From Ceratodon purpureus (lineage: Eukaryota > Streptophyta > Bryopsida > Pseudoditrichales > Ditrichaceae): DNA of 64,000 nucleotides. Location of the stretch: positions 59,806,084-59,870,083 of the forward strand of contig CM026426.1 in NCBI GenBank assembly GCA_014871385.1, written 5' to 3'. The position numbers and the translations under genes are program-made. Below the pieces are notes generated by a model. It was not told the DNA's origin. It worked only from the letters and a program-made list of their open reading frames with translations, and ran no database searches. Positions 33,932 to 47,608 of this stretch are shown here, piece after piece (position 1 is the stretch's first letter; each line of letters begins with the position of its first letter).

Positions 33932-35794
33932 CTATGGGGCCAAGTTCATGTAATACTTGGAATGGACTCGTAGATCATCTGCAGAAGAACCAACGCTCCC
34001 CCTTACAAGGACCCCGATGGACCCCATGCTCTCTTCTTCCGTGGCCTCCACATCCGTAGCGTCGCGAGGGAATGATGCATCAACCGGATGTTGGGAAATG
34101 TCGTGACTTGAATCTGCGGCTCCAGTTGTAAAACGCTGGCCAATCTCTCTTGGAGTCCCGAAAGTTGAATTCGGAGAATAAGGGTTAGGGTCACATCCTG
34201 CACCTTCCATTGATTTCGGAGAGTGAGCACTTGGACGCGGAATCCCAGCCTCGGACTCGAAAACAGATCGATAGCCGGTTGCTACGTTTTATTTGCTCCT
34301 CCACAAACATGCACGTGCCGACCATCCGCAACACCACAAATTGAACCAACGAAGGGAACTCAGGCCCCGAAAACTAGTTCCCCAACTCAGTGGAGATTGA
34401 GTCTGAGCTGTTGGACGTGGTATCCACCGTGATTGGATTCCCCAAGCAACTCCCAAATGTGCTGATTGGCATCTCAAGGTGCTCCAGAAACGTCGAGAAC
34501 AGATACCTAGCGGCCCTTCCCAGCAGCACCACTTCCTCGTAGCAATCCTCGCTCCATGGAAAATTGGAAGACGAGTGCAGCAAATGGCCAAGGGCTGGCA
34601 CATCAGGTAACCATTGTTTACGTTCCCATTTGTTGCGTGCGTCTCGATTGAAGAAGATAATTGACATCCATGCTAACATCGCTCCCTTCTGCTGATCCAT
34701 CCTAGTGATCATGAATTCCACAAAAATTTTAAAAAATGCAACAGCTCACAATCCTCACCAGCACCGAAGCAGAAAAAACAGCAACAAGACACTCGGGACA
34801 AACTCAAAACAGACGCAGACAACAAGAAACAAATACTAACTTGTGGAAGTCTTCTAGCCAAATAAACAAGGATAGAGGCCATGATCTGACAATTCGAAAA
34901 AGGAAGCAAACACATCAACAAAACATCCAACAAATCATAATGCAAACAGGCTTCAAAAAGGTGAATCATGTTTTCCCACAACCATACCACACTAACTTGT
35001 CGTCTTAATCTAATACTGATTTCTTTCACCATGACGTCAACTCCAATAGCAAAGTAGTGTTTGAATAGATTGTTCGGTATTGGGTTCTCGAGGGAATATG
35101 ATGAACTAGGCTTTTTGATGTGCTGGCGCAGGGAAAACCATGATCACTACTCTGTCAACAACAACTATGGCAAGTAGTAACAAAAGTGCGGCAGAAAAGA
35201 TTGGTGCGGCAGCGCATACCGTGACAACAAACAGATTGTTCTCAGACGGGACCTGCGAGGGAACTGTTCAGACACACAACTCCATCACCCACAAATTCGC
35301 CTGCTAACACGATTCACAGAAGCAAATGAGCAAGAGAAAACGCACTTACAGTTTTTTGAAATAACTTCGATTTTCAACGACTCTACACTTTAAGTCTAAG
35401 TCGGTGACGACATTAGAAACTTCCACACCTCCTGCATGCGAATTCAGAGTAATGGGTCCGCTTACAATAAAACATCACATGCCCCGCAATCCCTAGCTTT
35501 CGTCATGACAAAAGAAAAGAGGGCTTCCCTCGAGGTAGTGACTGACAAGAGGAAGGAGATCATCGAATTGCATCTAGGTTTGGTGGAGAATACAGGATGT
35601 GTGAACAGAGACAGTAACTCTATTAGAATCCTCCCACAATGACCCATTCCCGTGGAACTAGACCCATAACCGTAATCTTCAGGTAAAACGTTAATCTTTG
35701 TTTTCCTGAATCTTCCTTGTATAGATTGATGAACTCGAACATAACGAAAAGGAAGCCTGTTGTGCAATGAACAACATATCATTTCAAAGGTCAC
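33932..35794 (-). pseudogene. Copy 1 of the unrecognised duplicated module, multi-exon
   Basis: Protein-like minus-strand pieces occur in order. 35740-35465 contains LPEDYGYGSSSTGMGHCG. 35020-34840 contains EACLHYDLLDVLLMCLLP and ends before GTTAGT. 34715-34377 contains MDQQKGAMLAWMSIIFFN and WLPDVPALGHLLHSSS. 34240-33932 is Ser/Asp-rich. TAG at 34376-34374, in CTAG, breaks the third piece; sequence continues in the same frame after it. Leu-rich helices dominate, but I cannot assign a family. Whether these belong to the same gene as the BRCT exons upstream is undecided. Confidence 0.4.
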
Positions 35795-37570
35795 TTATAT
35801 AGTTCTTGAACAATGTTGAACGACAAGAATTGTTTCAGAACATGTTCAAAATGCAACCGTATTTTCTTTGGAGCGAATAAGTTCGGAAGACTAGCAATGA
35901 TGGACTGTCTTGCAATTTACACTCTAATAAAGAGATAATGAATAAAAAAAAAATTTAAAAAAAAATATAATATGAAAAATACAAGAATAAAAAAACTAGA
36001 AAAATAAAAAAATAAAATCGAATCATGTATGATCTCCCGTAGTGAACACCATTCTAAGAACAAACTGCCATCTCCAAACTAACTAAGAAACAGAGAGATC
36101 AGCATTCATGTAACCAGACTTAATCTAGTAATGAAACCAATGGTTTGACACTAAAAAGGGCTTCGTTCTTCAAAGACTGAGTCGCACAAACTAATCATTG
36201 ACTTACATACAATGCTATTTCGGAACTTTGTAAGTATCTTCCTGTCATGACACACATTTATTGAAGGAAAAACTTAGAAATCGAAGACGTGCTACAGAAG
36301 GTCTGGATTTATCTCAGATTAGCTACGAAACCACGACAACAAAAATTGAGTCTTAGCAATGCATAAGGACCACATAATATCATCTCGAGTGTCCCGCTGA
36401 TGAAAAGTCTCCACAATTTTATAAAACTTTGTAGTACAAAACCACAGTTAAGATTAATTACCCTAATTCATTTCTTAAGCTGTTTAAAGTATCATGTGAC
36501 AGTGTTAGATTCCAAAAAATAGGAATGATAATTCAGTTGCACCAAAATAAGATTCCAGAAGGACTTGGATAAAAGCTAAATCCAACTATGTTAAAACTGA
36601 ATTATCTGTGGAATTCTAAATTGCAAAGTCAGTACGCATAAAAACAACGTAAATCTGTGATATTCTCCTCAAGTAAACATATTATCCAGTTTGAAACAAA
36701 ACGGAAGAGACTAATAGTGAAGCTTACATGACAACGACCATAGCACTCTGATACTTAAGGCTCCAACCTCGAAGAAAATAAATTGATGCAAGATAATCGA
36801 TAATTTACATAGAAGGCTATCCTGAAGCACAAGTCCAATGAATAAACGATCTAAGAGTAAACAAATTCAAATAACAGACATGTTTCACAAAACGTACCCT
36901 TAATTAACTTTGATCATTGTGATTACCGTCTTTCACGCATACGGCTATATTTCACAGCTGATAAGTTCTGCAAAATGAAATATTCACGTATATGATCATT
37001 TCTAAGACTCTGCTGGTTTTGGAACACATATACTCTTCAAACTTTATTCCTGCGTGACAATGCATATACAAAATTCAGACAGCAAATTGGCATCCACATA
37101 ACTCAATACTCAATAAAAACATCAAAATAAAAATAAATAAAGAAATGAGGATAGAAATGTGTTTGCCATTTCTAAATCTTGTCTTCCGAAAAACTAAAAA
37201 AAATGTACACATTGCAATGGCGATGTTGCTAGTGCTTAAGCAATGGAACAGAATGTAGTTGATAGATCACACAAAAAACTATTTTGAACTTTATTTATAT
37301 GTAGTTGAAAAAACAAAAAGGCATTTGGGATGCCTGGAGCAAGGGAAAATTCCTAGGCAACTCAGCCATTGACATCAACAATAACTTGAAACACACACAC
37401 AAAATACCACTTCAAAGAGCCACGATTCACTCTACAGATGCTTTGGTAGAACTATTTACTCTGATTGTCTCCACTGCCGACGTAAATGGTGGCAAAAAAA
37501 TATAAAAAATAAAATAAAAAATAAGACCAGAACAAACTCTCCTCCTTTAGTGATGCCAAACAATTATGGT
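35795..37570. other. No gene seen
   Basis: About 1.8 kb of AT-rich DNA, including a low-complexity A/T tract at 35940-36020. No supported exon on either strand. Confidence 0.5.
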
Positions 37571-38663
37571 TCACATGTCCATTGAGTCTATATCAAACTG
37601 CGCTGCTCTAAAAAGAGCAATCGGCGAAGATGGAGGCATCGACGTCGGGACTCTTGCAGTCTCGTCACTATCCTTCTTTCTCTTGAGGAAATTGTTTTCG
37701 AGAAGTCGATCTTCACAACTGAGGGAATCATCAATCCATTTGTGTGATACCACAAACGGGCCACCTTCCTTCACAAGCAGGTTGTCTTTTGCGATTGTGC
37801 CCAAATTGTGATCACAAAATCTTTGTTAGCTACGTCTACCTTATATGCCATTTACTAGCCCTCTTCAAGCCTATTCTGGAAAATCTGAAATCATATCCAA
37901 CAAACTATATCATGCGGTACATACTACTCATCTTAAATAATCCAGCATAACCAATTAACATAATGAAATGAAAACAGAATAGAGGATCATAACATTTATC
38001 TGAATGTCTTTTATAATTACATTCGGCAAATGGCAAAGACACTCAGCAAAATATCATCTCAAACGACGCAGACGACATGTGTAACATCTTCTTTTAGTGA
38101 ATGAGAGATTACACCACCATACATCTCTACTTCAAGAGCCAGTCTATCCGATAAGAAGGACGCAATGAGTCTCGCGTCCCTGTTTCTATTCGCAAAGATA
38201 TTCGGCACATACATTACACTGCAAAGTCATTCAAATTTCTGGAGCATTTTTAACCCACATCTTCACACTGTCTACGACAAGATAGCGACTATTAACATTC
38301 CACTACTACAATCAATACGACTACAGACTAACATAAATGAGCATTTGAATTGAGCTGACCTGTGTACTCGAAAAAATTAAGATAACACATCAAGGCGACC
38401 AGTGACACTTACTTTATGTAGTCTAGTGGGACAAAATACGCGACCACTCCCCTCTATTTCCTCCACTTCTTCTCTTCATGAAACCATTTGTCCATCATCC
38501 TGTCGATTTCCTTCCTGGTAATCGGTTTTGTTTTCCGCATAACCTCCTCCTAGAATCTTGATTCGAAAAGGCTCGGCAGTTCATCCACTGTCCACTCTGT
38601 GTCGTTGGTCATCTTTGCATTGAGACGCTCTATGGTCCAATCTTCTAACATGCTGCTTGTGTT
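37571..38663 (-). pseudogene. BRCT-domain gene exons, copy 2
   Basis: Exon 38218 to about 38062 contains EVEMYGGVISHSLKEDVTHV, the first half of a BRCT domain with the GG turn and THV motif. The last exon (about 37810-37571) contains FVVSHKWIDDSLSCEDRLLE, the second half with its conserved Trp, and then a Ser/Pro-rich tail ending at a TGA. An upstream exon near 38663-38440 reads TEWTVDELPSLFES, then TAG at 38552-38550 (CTAG), then EEVMRKTKPITRKEID. BRCT domains bind phosphopeptides in DNA-damage proteins. The general pattern is closest to the second BRCT of DNA ligase IV, but no ligase core is present, so I do not name the gene. Confidence 0.55.
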
Positions 38664-39817
38664 CTGTTCTCAGAAAATCAACACAACCTCTCTGTACACA
38701 ATGTTGTAGCACAGTCCTCGTATCCTAGCAAAAGCAATCAATAGTAGCATCGTGAAATCAATTCAACTGAGGTACATATGATCGGTTCTCGTAATACATT
38801 GGATTATTTAAATAGCTAAGTAGATGCACATATCTTTAAAAGCTTTAGTGCATGCAGAAGCATGGTTACCACTCAATGCACCCTGACATAGAATAGAAAT
38901 CTAAAAAGAACATTCCTACATGAGCAATGAACTGAACATTCACCGAAGTAAATTACGTATGCCATCCGTCAGCCGATGCCACCGCTTCCTCTCAGATCCA
39001 TATAAAAACAAAGTCCCTCCACGTTACACATGCACATTCTGAGCCTTCCCATTAGTTCACCATACTTAAGTGTTAGTGCTCACTGCATGCAGCAATTCTA
39101 TCAGCATGTATGTCTATACGCAGTCTGATGTCTTGTGAAACACTGCAATGTAATACATCTATGAACTCCGAAAGTGAAAATACAAATTAGGACGACATCT
39201 AAACGATAGGAAATTGAAAATGTATTTCTTTATTCTAATTTGCAATGATCCAGACTGCACTCAACTCCACCTTCATATGCTAGCGGACAGCAATACCCTT
39301 TGCTGTGGTTCTAAAATTGGACCATGCTCTAGAAGGCCGCAAAGTTCACTTCATTGTTGCGTCTACCTACCTAGTGAGTGAAGCAAAACTAAGATGACTA
39401 CTACGCACATCCAATCTGGGAAACAAATGGAATAAACTAGGTTGATAGGTTGCCTTCTTATGCTGTGGCAGTAGCCATAGAATCCTCTCCCTCCCAACGA
39501 AGCCGCCTACATTGAAGTCAGAAAAAGAAACATTCCATTTGTATCAAAAACTTTTTCCCTCGCGATCTACTAGCCCCTGTCATGAAACCGATAGAAAATG
39601 AGGAGACTTTCCATATGTATTCACGTCTTTATAAACACACGCATACTAAGGCTTTGTTAATTATAATTATAATTTATTATGCGGAACGACAGACAGTACT
39701 ACAAATAAACTAATAGAAAATCCAGAACTTTTTTGTTATAGTTCACTAGTACATAAAGTGAATTGCAGGCTTTAGTCATGCGCTTCAGTTGCAATCGGCG
39801 CCTTCAAATTCAAAACC

Positions 39818-40760
39818 TTATTCTCTACCCCGAGGAATCAAGTAATGGTATACGGAAACTTCTTTCTCAAGACGAACGGAGTCGACTACCCAGTTGTGAG
39901 TGACGACCTTCAACCCGTCTTGTAAAAAAATGTTGTCTTCCTCCACGAAGTCCATGCTAGATACAATCATTTTTGCAATTCAGTATCAGATGAATCTCAA
40001 AGCAACAACTCTGTGCAACTAATAAATTGCAACAACAAAACAAAAGTTAACTCATAAAACAAAGAGATACCTGCTCATGATATCCGCAAAGGTTTCCTGG
40101 TTACAAGGACCTACCACATAACACACACAATGGGTCACTTCGTCGTCCAGAGTTTGCTTGACGGTCCCACCGAACATCTCAACAGCTCCCTTGAGTAGGT
40201 CAATGGTATTCCCAATAGCAGAAACATGCACTTCAGCAGTCAGTGACCTACATGTCGTGAAACAAAGAATGCTTAGTAGTTCAACAGTGAGGTTATTTAG
40301 CTACGTAAAGAAATGAAATTGATTTGGCCATGGAAGCTAAAGCGGCACATACCTTGAGAAGCTCACTAGTGGGAAAAAAGCACACGTTCTTCTGAAAAAT
40401 CCCCAATTCGCAGGAGTGTTAAATTTACTATCCATTAAAGCCTACAGAAACTTGTCGTCATCTTTGTTTTTGTCAAGACCTGTAATCAAACTGGAATCTA
40501 AAAGACCACAGACTTCACTATCTGTCCAGTCTATGACTTCCTCCAATCTTTTCACCACCATGTCGAATGTCCACCGACTAGGACTTCCGTCTGATAGCAA
40601 AGACAACCTAGTCACCTCTAATGCCATCTTTCCTTCCCGGGACATAAACGTATTGGAATCAAGGAATCCAATCACTGCCTATGGCTCCTACCCGCTCCCT
40701 AACAAACGAGAGAATGCTGCGTTCTTTCACACGAAGTCTACTTATTTCTCCCTCGCAATG
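39818..40760 (-). CDS. BRCT-domain gene exons, copy 1
   Basis: Exons 40247-40071 and 39956 to about 39818 join in phase (ATG AGC AG / C ATG GAC) and together make a BRCT domain. The first has EMFGGTVKQTLDDEVTHCV; the second has LKVVTHNWVVDSVRLEKEV followed by YHYLIPRG. The frame ends at TAA 39820-39818 unless the GTAGAG just before it is a donor. An exon at 40420-40330 ends RTCAFFPLVSFSR in phase. Another at 40760-40445 contains WTFDMVVKRLEEVIDW, comparable with WTVDELPSLF in copy 2, and carries a TAG near 40693. BRCT domains are typical of DNA-repair scaffolds and ligases. The copies at 38.2 and 40.2 kb are diverged, so the duplication is not recent. Confidence 0.6.
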
Positions 40761-40780
40761 TAGTACCTCTCAAACAATTA

Positions 40781-42288
40781 CATGTAGAAGTCCAGTGCAA
40801 CTGTGTAAGCTACAAGACATCTCCGAAGTAACTCTAGAATGAACTGGCACTTGCAGAATAGAAAAAGCTTCCAAGTCATTCACTGTGACACCTATTCTCA
40901 CACAACATCCACTCTCGACATGCTGTGCATGGAAATCTGTTTGCAACAGCAGCTTCCTATGATCAGTATCCACATGCAAAGTAGATTACAATGCATAGTG
41001 TTCACTAAGTTACAAGAAGCCATCAGTATCACATAAAAATATAAAATGAATAAAATTAAGATAAAAAAATTAGAAGTCGTAAAAGTCCCTCTGCGGAAGA
41101 TAAAATTATAATTTACTTATTTAAATAAACAACCAAATTAAAAAAAAAAACCATGGATTTCTTAAACTATTTCGCATGTACATGTGAATAGACATTTGGC
41201 ATGTTGTTCAACAATAGATTCAGACACCCCCGTCTAGAGTCCCACTTTTCAAACTTAATAGATTTGACTCAGAATGGACAGAGAATATTAATACAAAACG
41301 ATACACTGTAAACCATAGACTAATAACATAGCATTCACTCCAGAGGGTTAAATGAACTATAACCCATTCTACACTCCGAATTTTTGTTGGCAAACCCAAG
41401 TCATATAGTATGGTCGATTCCGGATTGTTGTCCAAAATGCATTTCACGTTGCTCTGCCCGATTGTCGCCCATAGATGCGTATATGGCTCCCCCAACATCA
41501 GTTTCAACACTATCACGTGCTCACTCTCTTTTTGAAAGTTGAGCTCTATATACACCAATGTGAAATCAACTGTTGCTAATGCAAACCTGATCATCGTGTA
41601 TGTCTGAACATAGATTACATTTAACTGTCATAAAAAAGGTCCTTAAATAGGATACTTACTCTATTAACCACGTTTATTGTATCGAATCCAAATATCGTCA
41701 TGCTTCTATCCTAATACTAATCGAGTAAAACCTACGCAATTGAATGTCATGGATGTGATCAACATGAATAAGTACGTGGAATAATGCCATCCATCTTAGA
41801 GGTCTATCTGAGAGATACTTTTGTTCCACCGAACTGAAAAAACAAAACAGTGATGGTTGAACATTTTGGCCCTTCATATCTAATAATCAAATAACTGTTA
41901 ACAACCAAAGCCATCTCAACGCACCATTAAAGGGAAAAGAAAGTAATAAAACGAACCCGAAATATCAAATAGCACAATACGAGAATACATCGTTTGCAAC
42001 ACCACTCTAAATTGAAACTCAATATACGATCTTCATTTACTGAGATATGAAAGGGTTGTAGAAAATAAAACAAACTCACCTGCAAGCGTGCATGAGAATG
42101 CTTGACTGACGGAACTTAAAGTCACTATCACAAGTGAACAAACGGCTAACACACGCATTACCATTTAACATGGAAACCACCATGAATGGCAAGCCTTGGA
42201 TGCTGATCTCCATCCTAGAAGAATACGCGACACCACGGTTTACTCTCACCGAAACCTGCTCCCTCATCCAGGTCACTCTAATTTCCAC
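40781..42288 (-). CDS. Possible further exons upstream of BRCT copy 1
   Basis: Protein-like minus-strand pieces end at plausible donors. 42288-42081 contains VNRGVAYSSRMEISIQG and ends CTTGCAG before GTGAGT. 41840-41738 contains YLSDRPLRWMALFHVLIHVD. 41594-41340 contains LGEPYTHLWATIGQSN and LPTKIRSVEWVIV. 40980-40790 contains HVDTDHRKLLLQTDFH. They may be the upstream part of the BRCT gene or a second ORF of the CACTA element that ends at 42305. I cannot decide which and recognise no motif. Confidence 0.3.
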
Positions 42289-42304
42289 CTATGTGCCATT
42301 GAAA

Positions 42305-45300
42305 TTACTCTTCAATTTCGTTAGAAGAGTCTCCATCAGTTTTGTCTGCGCTGACTTCTTTGAGGTTTTGTTCTGCGTACATGACTTCATTTGGCATCAC
42401 ATTCCTACCAGTCGGCAACTCCACCGGATCCTCTTCCGGTGAATATCTCTCTGGAACTATTGCCTCATAATCATTGTCACTTCCTATGCGGAATATACTT
42501 GTTCTACTGCTTGCATCTTCATCAATGGACACTCTTTTGGATCTCGCTTCCTTTCGCAGGACTACCTTCCATCTAGGGTCTTCCGCGGCATCAGCATAGA
42601 ACTCCTGCTCACATTGAATTGGGAATGCAAAAGACTCTGGACCTGGACCACTTAGTGTGTCGAAATTAGCCAAAGTGAAGCCCCACTGATCAGTCTTAAT
42701 TGTAGCATGAGGTCCAGGGTAGTTTGCCTTTATCTAGCTTCCCGCAAATAAAACTGCTTTATGTCCTCTGTCTTGTAGGGGCTCACTTCTACGAGCATTC
42801 GGTGACTCACTCTCGTAGTGACCAGGGTAGTGCAATTCCACTATCTCTTTCAACTCCCCTACATACTCCAAATCTGCTACTACAGGGCTTTTGTCTCAAA
42901 GCCCATTGATACAAGGTCTCTTGAATATCGCACAAATTCCACTATCGTAGGTTGGTAAGGACTCCTCTACGCTCGCCACTTTGAAATGATTACCTTGAGA
43001 ATACATGCTTCTGTACCTATTGGCCGTGCTTAAGGGAAGTCTTGATGATTCCACAACTAGTGGATCCAATCGAATACCAAAATCCTCTAATTGGTCAACA
43101 TCTTCTCGCAGCCAGTCGCTGAATCTTGGAAGATCTGCTAACTCCGGTGGTATTGTCAGTCGACGTCTTCCGTTTTTCCTCCTGCGATGCAGACATCGCC
43201 ATATTTTCTGATCTGTGGTCCTTTCCTCCACTGTATCTTGATATCGTCTAAACAATCGCCAAACATAGTTAGTTCACATTTGAATGTGATCATTGGTAAG
43301 AACCGATGCTGTATAAATCCTAAAGTCCATTAATCCAAGCGAAATTAATATTATTCTACCTGTACATTGTTATCAGGAAGTTTTTACCTAACATAAAAAG
43401 GAATGCATAAATAAAAGTGTTTACATATATTAGTCTGAATTTCTAAGCCATATCAAACTGGTGCCGGTTGATGCCATCTCTCTAACACTGCAAGTTCACT
43501 AGACACATACCATCACCGAGATACTAACGGTCATGTCTTTACATATTTGTGAAACCAATCATGCTACCCAACCAATAATCATGGATGACATCTTATACTT
43601 CAATAGCAGTCAAATAAAATATGTATAATTAAAAAAAAAAAAAAAAAAAAACAATAGTTTGATTTCCCGGGAACACCCGAACTTTGTATGAAAACAAAAC
43701 ACTATCAAGCGCAGACTTTCTACACCTGCATTCTATGTCAACCCTGCTGACAGGTCCCTAAGAAATGCGTACCACATAACTCCAAAGAATGATGCACTGC
43801 AACAGTTGAGTTAACCATGTCGACACTAAAGCATTATGCAACAAATATTCAAACCCCAAATCAATACATATCATGTCTGCGACCGTATCTAGATTAGACA
43901 AGCCTACCAGTGTTTATTCTGATATCTGTAAACCAAGCTAACACACACTCTAATATGTATGAAAAAATGCACAACAGATAATTTGAATATGCATGAATTA
44001 ACAAAGATAACATGCGTAATTCACATGAATAACCAGCAAACTCACCGCCGCCAAGGCTCCAGATGAGTGGTGTTGTCCAGAACAAGATTATGCATCCATT
44101 GTTGTTCATTTTCATTCAACGGTCTTTCTTTTGGTTCACCCTCAAGTATGTCTTCCAACATGGATATGTCTTCACTGTTGTCCCATACCCGTCTCGATGT
44201 GCCCTTGTACTCGGACATGTACTCTGTTAGGAATCCAGAAGCCTCTTCAACGGAATATGATTTCGCCATATTGCCTTCAAATTTTGCTCTGTTTCTTAGA
44301 CTTCCCTTTAATCCTTTCAGCCACCGCTCAAATGGGTACATCCAGCGAGTGTGCACAGGGCCACATAAGAAAAGATCCTGGACCAAATGACGCGGAAGGT
44401 GGAAAGTAATATTGAAAAACGCAGGGGGGAATTCTTTCTCCATGGTACACTGTATTTCGGTAACATCCCTCATCATCTGCTCCTCTGTGTCTGAATCAAG
44501 TGATTTTGCGCATATCTTTCTAAACAGCCGGCTGATGCGCATGATCAGTCCAACAACCTTTGCATCCCCAACTCCTTGCAAACAAAGCGGTAGTACCTGC
44601 TGCAGCAGCACATGTAGGTCATGGGATTTTAATCCTCTCAATTTTCCCTGGCTCAGCTTCAAGTGGAGGTTGCTACAGTAACGGGTTGGCATTTTTAAGC
44701 GTCGTTGAGTTTCTAGAACGGTATGCTTGTGCGGAGCAGACAACACGTATGGTGCGTCCGACATGTACAACCTTCCTGAGTCTCCGGCTCGCCTTAGCCA
44801 TAGATGTTTATGGATTCGCCGGTTCTCTAGGTCCATTCTTACCGAAGGTGTATCAATTTCTCCAAAAAGCATTCGGAGAAGACTATCTGCGAGATTCTTC
44901 TCGCAATGCATAACATCCAACACATATCGAACTCGCATTTCCTGTCACATGTCCACAAAGAATTATAGTTTGCAGAAAGCATGTTAAGCGATTCGAATTT
45001 AAATCAATAGAAACATATAAATTCCGCAAATCAGAGTATTACAAGTAGGAACACAAACTGACTCAAATGACATGACATTGAATAATGTGACTTTGATTTC
45101 CGTTCTAAGAGCATTGGAATACTGAAATTATGGTGAAACGGACCTGTAGCTACGATGTTTCATGTTCTTTGAAATGCATGGATTTTATTTTAATTTATTA
45201 GCGGAGATGAAGTCCACTTACCTCCTAGTACGGTAGTCGATATAAAATACTCAATCGCTTTACTCCATGTCGCTTGACAGGGTCGCCATCGTTGTTTGGT

Positions 45301-47011
45301 CTTCCTCCATCGTCCAGCCATTTCTGACGCTCCTGTGCATACTCACAAACCAATGTACCAGACATGCAAGAACACTCCCCTCGATCTTCTGTCTCATTGT
45401 TGAATGCTTTTCGTACTCTCCTTTATAGATGGTTTGCATCCAAATTCCTCCTCGCTCCTAGGTAGACTACTTTGTTAATTGCTAGCCGACAGCTTTGACC
45501 ACAAGTTTGCTCTCCACAGTGTAAGCAGCCTGCGTAGCCTTTTGTAACTTGCCCTGAAATCAATCCAAGAGCTGGGTAGTCTCCAACTATCCACATTAGT
45601 ATTGCTCTTAGATAGAAGCTTCTAGGTTCATTAGGGATGGAACAGTCGACTGCCTTGACACCATTCCACAGCTGAAGCAGATCATCCACAATGGGTTCTA
45701 AAAACACGTCTACCGTGGCTGATGTTGGCGACTTGGGGCCTGGTATAAGCAGAACTAAAGAGACAAAAAATTTCCTAGTCACTAACCAAGGTGGAAGAGT
45801 ATAAGTTATCAACAAGACAGGCCAAGTTGAGTAGGTTGTTGACTGCATGTTGAACGGATTAATCATGTACAAGCATAGAGCAAGTTGTAGAAATCTAGGG
45901 TCTTCTGCATAATTTCTCCATCTAGACGATATCCACCTCCAAATAGGACTATCAACAACTGAACGCATGACATTGGTCTCCGGCTGATATTCCATATGGT
46001 ATTGAAGTAATTTTGCGATTTCAGGACAACTGAATAACCTTAGGAGACGTTTAACTATAGAAAAATACCTCACAACCTTGGCAGGAAGAGTGCTTGACCC
46101 GGCCACGAACTTGCTCTTACCGCAACCAGGATATGTACATTTGTCCAAGTGTTTAGTATCTTTCCAAAACAACATGTGTCCATCAGGACAACAGTGAATG
46201 TCTTCGTTTTTCAAACCCATTCTCATCAAGAGGGAACGGCATTCATAGGAAGTCATAGGCAATCGATTGTTTTTAGGAAGGATATCGCTCCACAGAAAGC
46301 GCAGCAACTCGTCAAGAAAACTATAAGGTACTCTGTAAAGGTTGCACATTGTTAGAATCACAATGATGAACTTCAACCTGTTAGTTCTACAACCTTTGAC
46401 GAGGCGTTTTCTTGATTCTGCAAATAATTTCTCCATCTCTTCCGTAGTTTGGCAGCCGTCATCTTCGTCAGGCTCGATGACATCGTCCTGTTCTTGTTGC
46501 TCCTAGTATATATCGTTTCCTCTTGCAAATGCGTCTTCGACCATGCGTTGGTGATCGAAGCCGTCGTCGTCGGAATCATCATTTGTTAACACATATTCGA
46601 CGTCTTCCAGGTCTTCCCTAAACTTTCGTGGTATTCTCTGTACATGCATCAACGACAGCTTTGTTTAACAAAATAAACCTAGGTATAAAAACAGTCGGTA
46701 AGCACGCCATGTTTTCGATTTTAGCTTCAAATGCTGAAAGAGTGACTCATTTTCATTCATGATCTAATAAAGCAAGTCATGAGTAAGGTATGAATAGATG
46801 AAAATTGATAGGCAACCATATGACATACCAACAAAGACTTGGTCAAATAAGGGTCTCTCTTGTTTTCTCGATGGTGTTGAGCTATGATTCTTACTGAATG
46901 TACTTGGGCCCCTCGGTACTCTGAACAAGCACATGGGTATTCGCTGAGCCTCATACTCTTTGCAAATGACCTCTCCTTATGATAAGCCCGGTGAAGCTGC
47001 GAATCCGACAT
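42305..47011 (-). pseudogene. CACTA (En/Spm) transposase, tnp2 type, five in-frame stops
   Basis: Four exons join in phase: 47011-46829, 46637-45222, 44941-44046 and 43247-42305, giving 1,146 codons including the terminal stop, normal for a plant TNP2. Exon 1 carries a short Cys-containing N-terminal motif (CACSEYRG). Exon 2 has the Transposase_21 core with LLIPGPKSPTSATVDVFLEP and LRAILMWIVGDYPALG. Exon 3 has LDVMHCEKN and the DUF4218 block with MEKEFPPAFFNITFHLP and VHTRWMYPFERW. Exon 4 has the C-terminal block with GFTLANFDTL. Premature stops: TAG 46505-46503, TAA 45425-45423, TAG 45227-45225, TGA 42898-42896, TAG 42736-42734. The stop at 45227 sits where the family has Trp (LPYW). Terminal inverted repeats were not located. 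Confidence 0.9.
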
Positions 47012-47608
47012 GCTGATATATCCCTTCACTGCGCAGTTCAACACAATGTCTGATTACTATGACTCCAGGTACATGGAATTCCATTTTCTCTCAACGAAAC
47101 ACTTGGACTGGATCCTACCTTTATCTAAGTATGGAAAACTTACGTTCGTGACTGGAAAGAGGCGATGTAGCGTAGCTTCACTCCGAGGCATATGAAAGAA
47201 ATTGCGTGAGAAGTGGCTGAGCCTTTAATTCAATGAATTACTGTCACAATTCAAAAAAAACTCATGTATAAACATGTAACTTGCATTAACAATGTTATCT
47301 CAAGACTATAGTAATTACTAATGCATTACAGAACAACAACGATTTAGACCTTCAAATTCAAGGGGGAGGGATAAATGGGTGATAGGAAGTTATCAATACA
47401 CACGTATGCAACGGCGAGCACCTGTATCAACTAGAGTAGGGAAACCAAATTAGACGAAGACAAAGGAAGCGTGGGGACATCAGGAAAACCACGACATCCA
47501 CACACAGTAACAAACAACGTTCACAGAGTACACTAGAGAATGGCGATACATCGTGAAAGTTGTACTCATTTAAGACTGTAGCTATCAATGAGGTACAGAA
47601 GACTACAC

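Noticed and set aside
40366..40385. CACTAGTGGGAAAAAAG as a CACTA terminal repeat
   Set aside because: It lies at a coding exon edge in the BRCT gene and I found no convincing inverted partner with a 3-bp duplication on the far side of the transposase.
37571..42288. Naming the BRCT gene as DNA ligase IV
   Set aside because: Only the BRCT-type exons are visible; no ligase catalytic motif (KxDG) or OB-fold was found upstream.
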